In this document: one piece after another, positions 1 through 12,200 of the stretch
Position numbering within the stretch: the first letter of the stretch is position 1
Layout: every line of letters starts with the position of its first letter
Assembly: GCF_037038585.1 (NCBI RefSeq)
Contig: NC_092526.1
Location: 38,515,501 to 38,579,500 of the forward strand
From: Patagioenas fasciata
Lineage: Eukaryota > Chordata > Aves > Columbiformes > Columbidae
Reading direction: 5' to 3'
DNA: 64,000 bases
Notes under the pieces: model-generated
The model's input: only the letters and a program-made list of their open reading frames with translations
What the model was told of the DNA's origin: nothing
The model's database searches: none
Position numbers and translations under genes: made by a program

Positions 1-1071
1 CTAATGTGGCAGGTATTGGCACACCCCATGTGTGTTGTGAATCACCGTTTGTTGTTTCTGACTCTAATCCTTTTGGTGTTCTTTTGCACATATACAAGCT
101 GTGTGCACCTGTGTTTAGAACAAAGCAATATGAAAACCTGCTCATACAGTGCAAATGAGCATAATTGGGCTAACTTGTGGCAAAGTATCTGCTAATGAAC
201 TATAGGTAGCTGGTGTGGTCAGTTGCCATGTTGGTATTGCATTTCTAACGCATGTTCCTATGCTGTGCACTGTGAAATTCACAACTTGGCTTGTAGCTGA
301 ACCACTTTGTATTAAGAGGATGTTTATAAACTTGAGTAATGCAACTATCTTTTTAACAGGAATGTAGGCTTACAGTTTTAGAGACGCAATTTAACTTGAA
401 CAAAACCCAGCGAGTAGACTAAAACGTTGCCTGCTGCTTTCCCATTGCTCCTTCCCCTAGTCAGTTTTTCCCATCTTTCTTTTTCTGCTTCATGTAATAG
501 TTGCACGTCCAGCTTTTCTTTCCCAAGCTAACTTTCTTTTGCAGATCTCAGAACGTTTCCTCGGGGGAAATTTTCCTAGGAAATCTCAGTTCTTCCTCTT
601 TTCCTCATTTTTGCCCTTGTCAGTCTTGGATATCAGAGTGTGTGTAGTGGAAAGATCTCAGTAGTATCCCTGCGTAGAGCTTGCTCTTTCTGTGTTTTAG
701 AGCAGTTCAGGGTTCCCGTGATGTCCTCTGTCATGGCCCGTGGCCTCTGGGCGTGCTCTGCTTGGGTCACTAGACTTGCCCCAAGGCTGCTTGCTGTATT
801 TTCTCCCTGCCATTCAGCCCAGTGTGGAGCATGCCTGGCTCTGCTGGTTCTCTCCCTCCGCACCCGGTCCCGGCTGCTCAGCGTACAGAGCTGTCTCTTG
901 CTGCATTGTTTTGCTAATACTTCCTGCATGCTGTAATCTGCCACTTAATTTTTAATGACAGGCACATTTAGACCTTGACTTTATAATCTCTTTGTCTCCC
1001 TCCCTCCCTCTCTCTCTCCCTATCTTTCTTTTTCTCCCTTTCCACTTTGACTAAAAATCCCTTCCCAATAG
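1..1071 (+). other. RAPH1: RAPH1 last intron (3' part)
   Basis: This non-coding stretch precedes the terminal RAPH1 exon. It ends in a long CT-rich tract (about 990-1046) followed by CCCAATAG, a good 3' splice site. The frame of the following exon meets a TAG stop at 1069-1071, exactly at the splice site, so coding cannot continue upstream without splicing. Small open frames on both strands between 630 and 960 have no recognisable domain and are taken as chance. No earlier RAPH1 exon was recognised here. Confidence 0.8.
990..1046 (+). repeat. CT-rich polypyrimidine tract
   Basis: An almost pure C/T run with repeated CCCT and CT units sits 25-80 bases before the exon at 1072. It probably acts as the polypyrimidine tract of that 3' splice site and is unusually long for one. 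Confidence 0.7.
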
Positions 1072-3048
1072 GCCCGAATGGAGCCCGCAGGTCGGCCCTT
1101 CGTGTCTGTTGGACCTCCCGTGTCCCCACAGACGAAAGTGGCGGCCCCCTACGCAGCCTCGCAGCCGTCCCCCCCGCTGCCCCCCCCACCCCCTCCCCCG
1201 CCGCCCCCCCCGCCCCCCCCACCTCCGCCCCCGCCCCCCCTCCCCAGCCAGGCCACCCCATCGGCGGGCTCTGCCGCCACCATGTTTGTCAAGTACAGCA
1301 CCATCACCAGGTTGCAGAACGCTGCCCAGCATGGTGGGCCTTTCTCCAAAGCTCCTGCCGTGCAGCAGCCCCCCCCGCCCCCACCCTCCTCAGCGAAGCC
1401 TCAGATGCTGGTGCCCCCCAACGGTGTCATGCCGCCTCCCCCCCCTCCACCACCTCCCCCCACACCAGGGTCGGCCATGGCACAGCTGAAACCGGCACCT
1501 TGTGCCCCCTCTGTGCCACAGTTCACACCGCCACCGCCGCCCCCAAAAATCCATCAAGTTCAACCAAATATAAGCCAGGCCACTGCCACTGCCACCTCCT
1601 CGTTGCCACCACCTCCTCCTCCTGTGCCTGCACCCCCCCCACCCCAGGCGCCCCCAAAGCCTGTCATGGCAGCTCTTCCCCCACAGCCTGCTGGGAAGGC
1701 AGCATCACCAGGGGTCACGCACGTCACCCCCCCTGTGCCAGCTCCCTTACCTCTTGCAATAAAGAAACAACCGAGTGTCACCTCTCCCCAGGTGCCTCCG
1801 CTGCCCCCAGCCCCTCCCGGCCCCACTCCTCCCCCAACGTTCCCGAAGCAGCAGAGTTTCTCTGTGAAGCCCCCTCCATCCCCTCAGTCCCCAGCACCCT
1901 CCGTGGTGAAACAGATAGTCAGCCAGTTCCCACCCCCTCCCACCCCACCTGCCACTGAGCCTCAGCCTCTGAAACCGCTTCCGCTGAGTGTGGCTCCACA
2001 GTCGCCTCCAGCAGTGAAGGCAAAGCCCAAATGGCAGCCTGCCTCCGCTCCCTCACCAGATTTCCCCCCTCCTCCACCAGAGAGCAGCTTAGTGTTTCCT
2101 CCTCCACCTCCTTCCCCAGCTTCCTCTGCAGGTTCTCCCCCCCTTGACAAATCAGGGTCTCCAGTCAAAAAGACCGGCAAGACGTCAAGCCCCGGAGGGA
2201 AGAAACCACCTCCAACACCTCAGCGAAACTCCAGCATCAAGTCCACCAGCTCCACTGAGTACCATGAGTCCAAGAGACCTTCAGTGGATCGCCTTGTCAG
2301 CAAATTTGCACACCCACCAGAGCCGTCAGGGTCTCCTTCCAAGGAGTCATCTCCTTCTGCACCCCCTCCAAAGCCAGGAAAGCTCAACCTTTCTGGGGTG
2401 GGCCTGCCTATTGTCCTTCCACAAGGAGGGATCCTGGCCAAGCCTCCTGCTCCGGGTGTGTCTGGGAAGGAACCTGTGGTCGAATTCCCTTCACCACCGT
2501 CCGATTCAGACTTTCCACCACCACCACCTGAAATAGATCTTCCTCTCCCGCCAGTTGAGATCCCATCTGTGTTTTCAGGCAGCACCTCCCCGAAAGTCGC
2601 TGTTGTCAATCCTCAGCCTCAGGTGTGGTCAAAACCATCTGTGAAAAAAGCCCCACCACCCACACGTCCCAAGCGGAATGACAGCACTCGACTGACGCAA
2701 GCAGAGGTCACCGAGCCACCAGGGTCAGCTGGCCCTCAAGTGCCCACTTCACCCAAGTCCAGCCTTAGCGTTCAGCCGGGATTCCTGGCAGACCTCAACC
2801 GGACACTGCAGCGGAAATCCATCACCCGGCACGGCTCCCTCTCCTCCGCGCGCATGTCCAGAGCAGAGCCCACCGCCACCATGGACGACATGGCCCTGCC
2901 GCCGCCTCCGCCGGAGCTGCTGGCTGACCAGCAGAAGACCAGCAGCTTCGGGGGCAGTCACATATCTGGCTATGCAACGTTACGGAGGGGGCCACCCCCA
3001 GCGCCTCCCAAAAGGGATCAGAACACCAAGCTGTCACGGGACTGGTAG
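1072..3048 (+). CDS. RAPH1: RAPH1 (lamellipodin) terminal coding exon, proline-rich C-terminal half
   Basis: This exon encodes the C-terminal 658 residues of lamellipodin, the MRL-family adaptor that recruits Ena/VASP and the WAVE complex to the leading edge. It starts after an AG at 1070-1071 in phase 0 (GCC CGA ATG...), so the ATG at 1078 is internal and not a start codon. Numbering from that ATG, the Ena/VASP EVH1-type FPPPP motif occurs with its Phe at residues 284, 329, 340 and 479. A run of 20 prolines lies near residues 35-54. SH3-type basic proline motifs include PPPTPQRNSS, PPPTRPKRND and PPPAPPKRD close to the end, and the protein stops at ...KLSRDW. The block from VEFPSPPSDSDFPPPPPE to the C-terminus closely matches human RAPH1 as I remember it. 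The Ras-association and PH domains would be in upstream exons outside the window. Confidence 0.95.
   Translation, partial: ARMEPAGRPFVSVGPPVSPQTKVAAPYAASQPSPPLPPPPPPPPPPPPPPPPPPPPLPSQATPSAGSAATMFVKYSTITRLQNAAQHGGPFSKAPAVQQPPPPPPSSAKPQMLVPPNGVMPPPPPPPPPPTPGSAMAQLKPAPCAPSVPQFTPPPPPPKIHQVQPNISQATATATSSLPPPPPPVPAPPPPQAPPKPVMAALPPQPAGKAASPGVTHVTPPVPAPLPLAIKKQPSVTSPQVPPLPPAPPGPTPPPTFPKQQSFSVKPPPSPQSPAPSVVKQIVSQFPPPPTPPATEPQPLKPLPLSVAPQSPPAVKAKPKWQPASAPSPDFPPPPPESSLVFPPPPPSPASSAGSPPLDKSGSPVKKTGKTSSPGGKKPPPTPQRNSSIKSTSSTEYHESKRPSVDRLVSKFAHPPEPSGSPSKESSPSAPPPKPGKLNLSGVGLPIVLPQGGILAKPPAPGVSGKEPVVEFPSPPSDSDFPPPPPEIDLPLPPVEIPSVFSGSTSPKVAVVNPQPQVWSKPSVKKAPPPTRPKRNDSTRLTQAEVTEPPGSAGPQVPTSPKSSLSVQPGFLADLNRTLQRKSITRHGSLSSARMSRAEPTATMDDMALPPPPPELLADQQKTSSFGGSHISGYATLRRGPPPAPPKRDQNTKLSRDW
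1180..1239 (+). repeat. RAPH1: Uninterrupted 20-proline codon run
   Basis: Twenty consecutive CCN codons lie between CTG (1177-1179) and CTC (1240-1242) in the RAPH1 frame. Mostly CCC with a few CCG, CCA and CCT codons, the DNA is a near-pure C tract and so is prone to length change and to sequencing or assembly error. Confidence 0.9.
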
Positions 3049-4998
3049 TCCGTCCCCACGCTCTCCATGACTTGGGAGCAGCTCCGTGATCGGCCGACCT
3101 GATCTTGCGTGCTTGGAGAGAATGTTGGGACGCAGAGGATAGCCCCATGGAAAGAGGTGATCTCAAACTGTAGCTAAGGCTAAATGTAAAGATGTTCCCC
3201 TCTCATGGCTAGGCCAAAAATATGGGGGCTTGAGGATGTCGATATTTTATTGGGAAAAGTGGGTAGAGAGGTGTTGACGTACCCTTTCAGTTTCTTTTAC
3301 CCTTTCTATGGATTGGACCAAAAACCCATTTTCTTACTTTTTCTGCATTAGGGGAGGGGTGAAGATAATTTTTTGTAGTGTCTGTCCCTGTGAGACATGT
3401 TTGTGCATGTATTATAAGTGTAGGTATATAATATATTGTGATATATTTCATCGCAATTATAGAAGATAACCAGAATGTTTTTGCAGAACCCTATTTATTG
3501 TTTCAGTCACTATATTATCTGGAATCGGACTCTGTAACTAGTCAAATCTTACCACGAAGATGAAGATGTAGGGGGCACTTTAAAGAAAGGAAGAAAGGAA
3601 AAAAAGCAACACACAACACACCCACAAACGTCTTGGCAGTTTGCGGTGGGTGCATGGTGCAGGGCTGAGGTGTTCTGCTAGTAACTGTACGTTCTCCATC
3701 GATGAAAAAGTACAGATGCAACATACCAACACGTTCTGGTCATAATACTACTGAAAATGAGTATGTTCTGAGGAAGAAAATAGATTTTATATATAGTGGG
3801 CTGGAGTAAAACATATTTATACCATAAAGAGCCTCCCCCTCCCTTCCAAATGGTTTAAAAATGTACACTGCTACAAATTATTTCAAAATTATTTGTCCAT
3901 GCAGTGAGTAGGATAAATATATATTATTCCAATCCATTATGCATTCTAACTTTATAGTAGGCTTGGTCATTTGTTTCTATGGCTCAAGATGAATATATTT
4001 GTGTTAACCCCTTCTGAAAGCTGCCAGGACTCCTGCAGTTGATGCTGACCCCCGCGGCTGACCCACACTGATATACACCACTTGTACATAATTCTTTCCC
4101 TGAACGAACAGGTAGGTTTCTGTAGAGGGCGTTATGTTCTCGCACAAACATACACAGCGTACAGTCTCACCTTGTGCCTGATAAGATGTACTATCTTTAC
4201 AAAAACAAGCGTCTGGAAACAGTTAAAGAAGGTATTGTTTTTAATTCATTAGAAACAGTCAGGAAACTTTCCCTTCTAGAAAGAGAGAAGGGAGTGGTAA
4301 TTTCAGGCCAAGCGCAGTGGGAATTCTCTCTGGTTTCTTTGACCTGCCAGAGACTGCAACCAATGCATAAACTGGGTAATTACAAAGTTGCACTTGTAGC
4401 AGTCAGGGTGGAAGACTGGGAAAAAAACCAACCTTGAGAGGCAATAACATTTGCTAATAATTTAATTTAAGGCTCCATACAAGTAGTAAGTAGAGTTGTA
4501 TTTGCTTAGGGTTTCTTGTTTGCCACCAATTCGCAGTCAATCACTAGATCAAGTAAGAGTCCCTTTGCGTGTACTTCAGTAGCTGGATTGTACAGTCTTA
4601 CCTACGTATTTGGACATTGTGATAAGGTAGTGTAGTTGGCCTAAGTGGTCCATGATAGGGCAGTGGTGACAGCCTTTGGAAAGTGACTGAAACACTTGGG
4701 CTGTACCTACCCCTCCTTCAGTTGTTACAACTTCCCTCATCGCCCAGGAGATACTGTCAAGGCTCAGAGGGACAATTATATTACTGTTTACCTTTTCTCC
4801 AAAAGCAAATTTTAAATGCTTTTCTTCCCCCAAAGAATGAAGCAGAAGAAGTAGCTTGACCTGACAGTATCCTCAAGCGTGTAAAAAAGATGTAAACTAA
4901 CCTCTCATTAGAGTAATTCAGGCTGATAGATTTAAGAAATATTATGACAGTGTCCCCCATTCCTTTTTTTTTTATAAAGTGTTCTAAAAAATGCAAAT

Positions 4999-5004
4999 AA
5001 TAAA
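4999..5004 (+). terminator. RAPH1: Possible proximal polyadenylation signal (AATAAA)
   Basis: A canonical AATAAA hexamer occurs in the RAPH1 3' UTR, followed by TGTCTTTGTG, which is GT-rich. It could give a short 3' UTR of about 2 kb. There is no transcript evidence. Confidence 0.35.
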
Positions 5005-8000
5005 TGTCTTTGTGAATAATTTATGAATAGGAAAAAAGCTTTGCTAATTAGAGGGTAAAAATGACACATCTATAACTATATAGTTTTAAATAAGTGCATC
5101 ATGAAGAGAGAAAATTTACGGTGCTGTCTCTGCTGACCTGTTTCATACGATTTTTTTAAAATGTTTCAGCACCTCTGGAAATTGTTTTAATATTTCAGAC
5201 TATTTTTTTTGAGCAATAAGAGTATATACCATTGTGTGCATTTTTAAAGCACTGCTATGGAAAGGCACTTTTTTGTATCTTTCAAATTGTTCACAAAGTT
5301 TTGTTTCTACTATTTTTGTGCTTATAAAGTGTCCTTAAAAGCATTTGCATTGTTGATTTTAAGCAGGCTCAGTGTAGCTGGCGAATAACTTCCCAGGAAG
5401 GTTGTTTAGCTATACTGCAGTTCATGGGTGCTGTGATTTTCAACCTTGGTCCTCCTGCTGCTCTGTACTGTATGCAGCCCCTGGGTCTCATCCCCACCAG
5501 TGGAGCAAAGGGCGCAGATGCGGTCGTAACTCCCCAGCTGTTAGTGATGATCGGTAAGTGGACACGTTTCCTGCTCCCTGGCAAGGTGCATCTGGGCTGA
5601 TGCAGTGCGTGCTCCCCGATGGGAGCGCTCAGGGAATCATGCTGGCCCCATCTGGTTTTCTTTTCCCCCAAGCCAGCTCCACTGGTGTGTGTGGGTCCCA
5701 GCCCTTTTTCCTTTGTTCAGTCAGCACGGGTACCTCTGGGCTTTGAACTCAACTGAGCAATGTTTTGAGTGCAATTTCTTCAGAGGCATTTGAGCTTCGT
5801 TCTCGTTTTCCTGTGCCCATTTACCTAGTATCTCTCCCTAGACAATGATTCTGTGCTTACATACTGCAGGCTGCTGCGCAACTTGCTGGGAGACAGAAAT
5901 TGAGCTCTTGAGTTTGCAGCAAAAAGAATGCGCGTCAGCACAGGTGGCACCCTGTACTCCTCCTTGTTAGAACTTGATTGCTAAACCAGTAGTGATACAG
6001 AAATATAGTGAGTGGCTGCAGCTTGCTCTCTCAGCTGAGTGCTGGAATCTGGCTACAGTGTGGCTCGGACAACCTGGTTGCCTTTTCAGCTTGTTAACTT
6101 GCTTTTTCAAATGTATTTACTGTTTTAGTGACAGTAAATGTTTATGCCTTATTTGCAAGTAAGTTATTTTTCCCTGTGTGCACTGGTCTCATAATTGCTC
6201 CATTATATTTATTTAAATCTGAAAACAAAGGGGACGGATCTCAGACACACAGCAAGAAGTTTCCTGCTACAAACACGGGCGTTAATCCTTTTGGCACTGT
6301 TAAAATGAGCACGTGAGAGCTGAACTTTCATACTCGGGACACAAAGATCGCAGATGCTTTGATCCTAAAACACTAAGAGAGTACAGCTGTACTTGTGTTA
6401 CATAGTAAGTGTATGGCCTGTGACACTTCAGGTGGGTGTCGGGAAAGCGCTGCCGCTGCAGGGGCTGCAGAGCACACAGCTGCCTTGGGTAATCTATTCC
6501 ACAATTGCATCAGGGAATCAAAGTACCTGGATCGCTTTGGTTTCAAGTCTGATGAGAGAGGGAGCAGTTTTTTTCAACAAGTGCATTTTGAGATCAACTG
6601 TTCTGGACTTTCACATTTAAAGGTTTTGTAATTCTTTCTGTGCCCTTAGCCAACCAGATAACACAAGTCAGCTCAGAGATGAAGCGTGGCTAGTTTTCCC
6701 CAGTAAAGATTATTTTTTTTCCACAGTTAAAGGAACCAAAAGTGCCGTTTCAACAGCAGAAGGGCAAAAGAGAAATTTTCTGCTTATTACAGAACACTGC
6801 ATAGAACTAAATAGTTGTACTTCAGAGGTACCTTTGCAGGTAAAATTTTCTTATTACCCATAAGAGTTTAAGTGGGTCTTACTATGAGTATGACTTCAAA
6901 TACAGTCATGTTAAAACCAGTTGCACTCCAGGAAAGCACTATGAATTCCTGACAGCAGGTAGTGAGGATGCAGCAAGAACACGTGAGTTTGGGTTTTTTC
7001 TTCCTTTTTTTTTTTTTCTTTCCTCCTGTTGTCAAGGTGCAGATTACATAGTTGTTCCGACAGTGCTTCTCTTTGGAGCTGAGGGGAGTCTCACTTCTCA
7101 GGGCCGGGGGAGATGTTTTTCCCATTTGTGGCCCCTGCTGTTTAGCTTTGTATCCCCTTGCAGTCAGGGCATACTCCAAACCAGAGAGGATTTAATACTA
7201 CAGGAAATAGTTCTCTTATTTTGTAATGTGGTGGTGGGTTTTAAGCTTTTATTTTGGAATTATGTTTGTCTAAAGTTGAGTAACTTTCCTTTCTGAATCT
7301 CCTTTAATAAGCCCATGAAGACTGACACCACCAGTGTGTTGCAGGGGTCAGAACTCACTATTACGGTGATCGGATGAGTCACAGGCTTTGTCTAGTTTTG
7401 AAAAGTTGATGACACTAAACTGCAAGTGAGGTGATAACATGCTTATCTCTCATAATATCAAAGTAATTGCCACTAACATGGGAAAAATAGCTGTTTGCGT
7501 TGATAGCTATTTGGTGCTCTGAGGCACTCAGCGGGTAAGGATTCAGTGCTCTCTTCATCCTGAGTGTCTTCAGTGAGGAGAGCTAGAGAAGGTGGAAAAG
7601 CAGGAAGGAGAGGAACAAGTGCTACATGCACAGTCCCCCATGGCAGGGATTTAGGGAGGGAAAGGAGGGAGAAGGAAATTGAGTAACAGATTTTGGATGG
7701 ACACACACAACCCCTTATTTAGTGCTTAAAGGCAACTTGTCTTTTAGGAGACTTAGGAATTGAACTAACTGTGGAAAATAGTTTCCTCCCACCTTTCCCA
7801 AGATGCCAAAGATACATTCAGAGCTTAATTCCAGGTACACAGATGTGCCTGCACCAGCCTCTCCTGAGGCTCAGTTGCCAGAGCTGAAGTGCTGTCCATC
7901 TGCAGATGATGTGCATCTCTTGCCTTTAACCACCACTTGGTGACTGGGTACAGAGCTGCCAGGGGTGGGGGCGAAAGACAGTTTAGCCCAAGGCTCCCTG

Positions 8001-8262
8001 CTGCTGATTTGGTGCAGCACTATAAAGCTTGTACTTCTAAAAGGAAAACTAAATACTTTGTCACAAGTTGTAATTGCAAATCTTAGGTCTCCTTCTAGTG
8101 GACTGCAGTGGACCAGAAATTAACTGGAGCAGCAGTTTGTTTTATGGCTTACACTGTTAGCAGCCACTGGTGATATTCTGTATAATACTGGGGATGCAAA
8201 TATAAGAAAAAAAGTGTCATTGCAATGATGATTTGTCTGTGCAGCAAACTTGTGCTGAGTGT

Positions 8263-8270
8263 TGTAAATA
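8263..8270 (+). promoter_or_regulatory. RAPH1: Pumilio-type element TGTAAATA in 3' UTR
   Basis: An exact match to the Pumilio recognition octamer TGTANATA lies about 265 bases upstream of the proposed distal poly(A) signal. An octamer can occur by chance. Confidence 0.25.
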
Positions 8271-8412
8271 CATTCATGTTTACTGCTTTAAAAAGAAAAT
8301 TGCACATTTTATCTTTCAATGGGATTGCCTCCCCTCTTCTTCCCTTTCCAAAAAGAAAATCAAAGCTCTTTTAGACTGGTAACTTCAGGTTGGGGGGAGC
8401 TTTGCCATATTA

Positions 8413-8455
8413 TAAATATATATAAATATATGTATAAATATACTTTTTTAAGCAT
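8413..8455. repeat. AT-rich simple sequence
   Basis: Alternating ATATAAATA-like units lie near the distal end of the RAPH1 3' UTR, about 80 bases before the AATAAA. Confidence 0.6.
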
Positions 8456-8529
8456 GGGAGAGAACAAAAGAAATACTACATTATAGAGTACCCAATATAG
8501 ATCATTATACAATGGAATATGCACAATTC

Positions 8530-8535
8530 AATAAA
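8530..8535 (+). terminator. RAPH1: RAPH1 distal polyadenylation signal
   Basis: An AATAAA is followed 20-50 bases later by a T-rich and GT-containing stretch (CTGTTTTAATCCTCTGTCTT). It is the last such signal on the + strand before the convergent ABI2 end. Cleavage is expected near 8550-8560. Confidence 0.55.
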
Positions 8536-8555
8536 GATGTAGTTAAATTTAATAA

Positions 8556-9224
8556 CCTGTTTTAATCCTCTGTCTTGCCATTTCCCTTTTCCATGAGTTC
8601 AGAACCCACATTCTGTTCTGAGGGCTGCAGTGCTTCCCCTCCGTAGTGCTCAGATACCTGATGGCCTACAGGTTATCATTTATATGCTCACTCTCAATCA
8701 AATTGCTTTTTATTGTTCCTTTGCACAGTTCTTTCCAGCTGGCTGTGCCAGTAACACGGTGCACAGCAGTTACAGGTGTAAGAGGCCCAGTGTGAAGGCT
8801 CACCTTTCCATCTGCCGCCTCCTGCAGGCACGCAGGGCTCTGCTCACGCAACAACAGCTGATGGCTGGTAAGTGTTCTGCAACACCTCTGGGCTCCACTG
8901 TAGGGAATTCAGCTCTGTTCACCCCCTGCTGGAGTGTGCTTGCAGGCTGGCCCTGCATCACTCACCAGCTTGTACAGCAGTGCCTGCAGCTGCCACAGTC
9001 GTGGCGATTACAGCAAGTGCGTAGTGATGCACAAGTGGTGAGAGGCGAGCTGAAGGCAGCAGGCTGGATGACAAAGACCGCACCGTTGCAGTGTGATGCG
9101 CTGCGCTCAGAGCTCCTGCCACAGCTGACCATCGCGAGCGACTGTCCCTGTCCTTGCTGTCTGGAAAAGCCTGTAGCCAAAGACGAGGAACATGACACAG
9201 CAGTGGCGCGCTCACAGAACACAT
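8556..9224. other. Intergenic gap between convergent RAPH1 and ABI2
   Basis: About 0.67 kb separates the two predicted cleavage sites. A + strand frame open from 8630 to 9316 begins with GTG, not ATG, and has no recognisable domain. No other feature was seen. Confidence 0.5.
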
Positions 9225-9242
9225 GGTGTGTGCTTTGTTCTT

Positions 9243-9248
9243 TTTATT
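9243..9248 (-). terminator. ABI2: ABI2 polyadenylation signal
   Basis: On the minus strand this reads CCCTAAATAAAAAGAACAAAG. About 20 bases later comes a GT-rich stretch (CATGTGTTCTGTGAG), a textbook arrangement of poly(A) signal and downstream element. Confidence 0.6.
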
Positions 9249-12200
9249 TAGGGCTCGTAACAAGAGGGTTTAGTACACAGCAACAGTTAATTCCAAGTAC
9301 AATTAAAAAAATTTAAAAATTGGGTTTTGCACTCACTGGAAGGTGATTCAAATGGCACACACAATAAAACGTTACTGGCGGCATACAGCTCCCCAGAGTC
9401 CTGCAAGCTTGATCATTTACAGTGGGCTCTGCACTCATCCACTGCAGCAGCAGTGCCAAAAGCAAAAGCACAGAGTGCTTCTCCACTGACTGCAAACCAA
9501 AGTGGGGGTATCTGCTTTCAGAAAGAAGTGCATGGACAAAATCCATGTTAGACACTGACATCTCCAGCAAATTCATAGAAACTACTTGTCCATGCAAGTT
9601 GCAGAAGACACTTTTTCAAATGTGAAAAGAAGCACTTGGTCTTTACCAAAAAAAAAAAAAAATCTCAGACATGTCAGCACTTAGCAAGGTGCTGTAATGG
9701 AAATGAATTTGTACACAGCTCTTCCTCATTAGTCAGTAGTGGTAGGATTCTTAGGAGGTGTTAAGAGAAACAGGAACAAATGTACTGCAGATGTTTCAGC
9801 AGTCACCATGCTGATGTTCAGCAGGATGCTGGGTGTAGGCTTACCTCTGCACAACAGGCTGCTGCTGACTGTACTGGTTTGTAATACAGCTTGTAAAGGT
9901 GCTAATAAAATTAGTATGTTTAGAGTACCAAAGAAAAACACTTCCTGCATGGGCAGGAGATTGCACAAAACACAGGGGTGGGTTTTGTTTGAATGAAAGC
10001 AGCAGAAACACTATTGTCTCTGAAGTGTTCTTTGTAACAGCAGTTGGCAAAACTTGGCCACATCAAGGTTTCAGTAACCATCCCATGGACATGAGCTGGG
10101 AGGCCCACTATTCTTGCAGCTTCAAAACCAGAAGTACAGCAGTAGGACTGTTACTGCACACTGGCTGCAGCTACTGGGGGGAGGGGAAAAAAACAAAACA
10201 CACAGCAAGAACCAACCACCACAAACTGTTCCCTTCTTGCACTATTCTGGCCTCTGTGTAAATACCATTTTATCCACAAAATGTGGCAGTGCCTGAGAGA
10301 CACCCAACAGTGGGAAAGGTGACTGTATCTGTGTGCCCAGTAAATTCCTGAAAGTGATGCCCCATAAGCTATAGTCCATCATCTACCTGCTAGGGCTCAA
10401 TTTATGCCACCACCTTCTCTAGAGAGGAGAGTTGTAAATACTTGCCTTAGTGAATTCAATAGCTCTGTACATTTCTCACTGCTACTGTTGTCAACATAGG
10501 AGCAGGAGTCTCTGCGCAGGTTTGGAATGCTTCCTGAAATGCTGCAGTGCTCAGTCAGTGACTCCACGCTCAATGCAAGTAGGAGCCACAGTGCCATGAT
10601 CTTTCCAACAGAATTCTCTAGCAGCTTCCACCAAGTTGCCCTGCAGAGAATACAGACATCACCTGTTGCACAAGATGTCCCATCCCACCTCTGGGAGGAA
10701 AAGCCCTGTAAATGGTCTCCAGTTTACCAATCCATGTAAAAATCCCTACCTTTCCAGAAAGGACACGTAACTAATAAAAAGAGAGCTCACTTCTAGCAGA
10801 GACACATCTGCAGCACTTGCTAGAGGGCAGGAGAAGTTGCTGAGAAGAGCACAGCACTAAATCACCATCAGGCACAGGTGGGAGACACCACAGAAGCAGA
10901 ATGGGTTGCATCACTGCACAACCATCTTCCATGTCCAGTCAGCTATGTGCACATACGCACCAAGCCGGTAGCCTACTTTCTGCCAAAAAAGGAGCTTTGG
11001 TCTTGCTGCTTCCTCACTTGCGTTTCATGACCACCTGAAATGCCCCAGATAAAAGTGCCACTTTTCAGAAGCTGCATCATGGCTAATGTCAGCTTTGCCT
11101 GTTACCAAGAACTCTCAGCAGCAAAGAAAGAATATGCCCAAGAGCTGTGAAAGGAGAACAAACTGCTCTAGCAAGAAGCAGCTGGGTCTAAGCCTGTCTA
11201 GTAAGCCACAGAGCACTGGGAGCTGTGGTTCAAATGAACTGCACTCTCCAGCCCGTCAGGAAACAACTAACCACGGGGGCAAACTGAGTCCCAGGAACAC
11301 GGTCAGCATCCTTGGAACACACAGCAAGTTTGGCCATCTAGCCCTGGAGCCATGCTGACGTCTTGTCCTTGTGAGAGCAGAATCTGGAACATGCCTCTCC
11401 TGGCCCTCTCAGCCATCTGCTGCAAAAGCCAGTGAGAGAAACAAAGATGAAGGCATGGTAGAAGAAGAAAAGAAGGGATTGGAAGGGAAACAAACAAGAA
11501 CAATGCAACCGCAGCCATCCCTGTCAAGCTGGAATGAAGGCACCAAAATAACCTGCTCTGTACCTATAATAGCTGGGGACAGAGTCAGCCAGCCCTCCTC
11601 TCATGCAGGCACATAGCAGAGACGCAGCTGTAGTTAACAGCTTTGTCCCTCGTGCCATGAGCAAGGAAAAACTTTCTGCTACAGCAAACCAAAGCAAAGA
11701 ACAGCATTAGAGGATGCTCACCGCTTTCTGTGCACAATGAAAACAGCTGGCTGGGCTAAGGCAGCTCTCACAAAGCGAGAAACTTACTCATTTTGGCCAT
11801 ACAGCACTCTTTGGCCTGTTCTGGAGTGTTTCCTTCCCCTGTCTCTCACACATGCACAGCGCTGATTCAACAGCCTGTGATGCTGAACACCTTCAGCTGT
11901 GGCAGCAGAACTCGGTGACGTTGTGCGCCTATTAGAAATACTGAGGTGTTGCTTCCCACCTCTCCTTCTCAGCCCCCTTTTAAAGTAAACATATAAATTA
12001 AAAACAGAGGGGGAGAAGGTGGTTTTGGAAAGAACAAGGGACAAAACTGGAAACACAACCCTCACTGACTTTACTAGCATGCAATCTATGTAACATTAAT
12101 ATACAGTGCCTGTTTACCTTGGCCTGGTCTATGACCATTACATCACATCATCCCCAAACAAGCCACAGAATTTAAATCTGTACAAAATAAAAAATATGCA

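Larger units (their letters stand above)
3049..8555 (+). other. RAPH1: RAPH1 3' UTR
   Basis: AT-rich sequence follows the TAG stop at 3046-3048 with no further coding exon. It holds several potential regulatory signals: a proximal AATAAA at 4999, a Pumilio-type TGTAAATA at 8263-8270, and an AT-rich stretch at 8413-8455. The first AATAAA followed by a T/GT-rich stretch and then the opposing gene end is at 8530. A length near 5.5 kb is inferred; it fits the long 3' UTR known for vertebrate RAPH1. Open frames in it (for example at 4174-4437 and 5558-5793) look like chance. Confidence 0.65.

Noticed and set aside
1047..1958. 303-codon + strand frame overlapping the RAPH1 exon, plus minus-strand poly-Gly frames at 1149-1349
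   Set aside because: They are out-of-frame readings of the GC-rich proline-coding repeat, where stop codons are rare. The RAPH1 frame has a clear family match and runs to the conserved C-terminus.
8868..8946. GTAAGTG ... TTGCAG pair that could be a 79-nt intron on the + strand
   Set aside because: Consensus-like pairs are common; there is no coding support on either side and the length is very short for this locus.
8630..9316. 228-codon + strand frame in the gap between RAPH1 and ABI2
   Set aside because: It starts with GTG, not ATG, has no recognisable domain, and overlaps the ABI2 poly(A) region. It is most likely chance.
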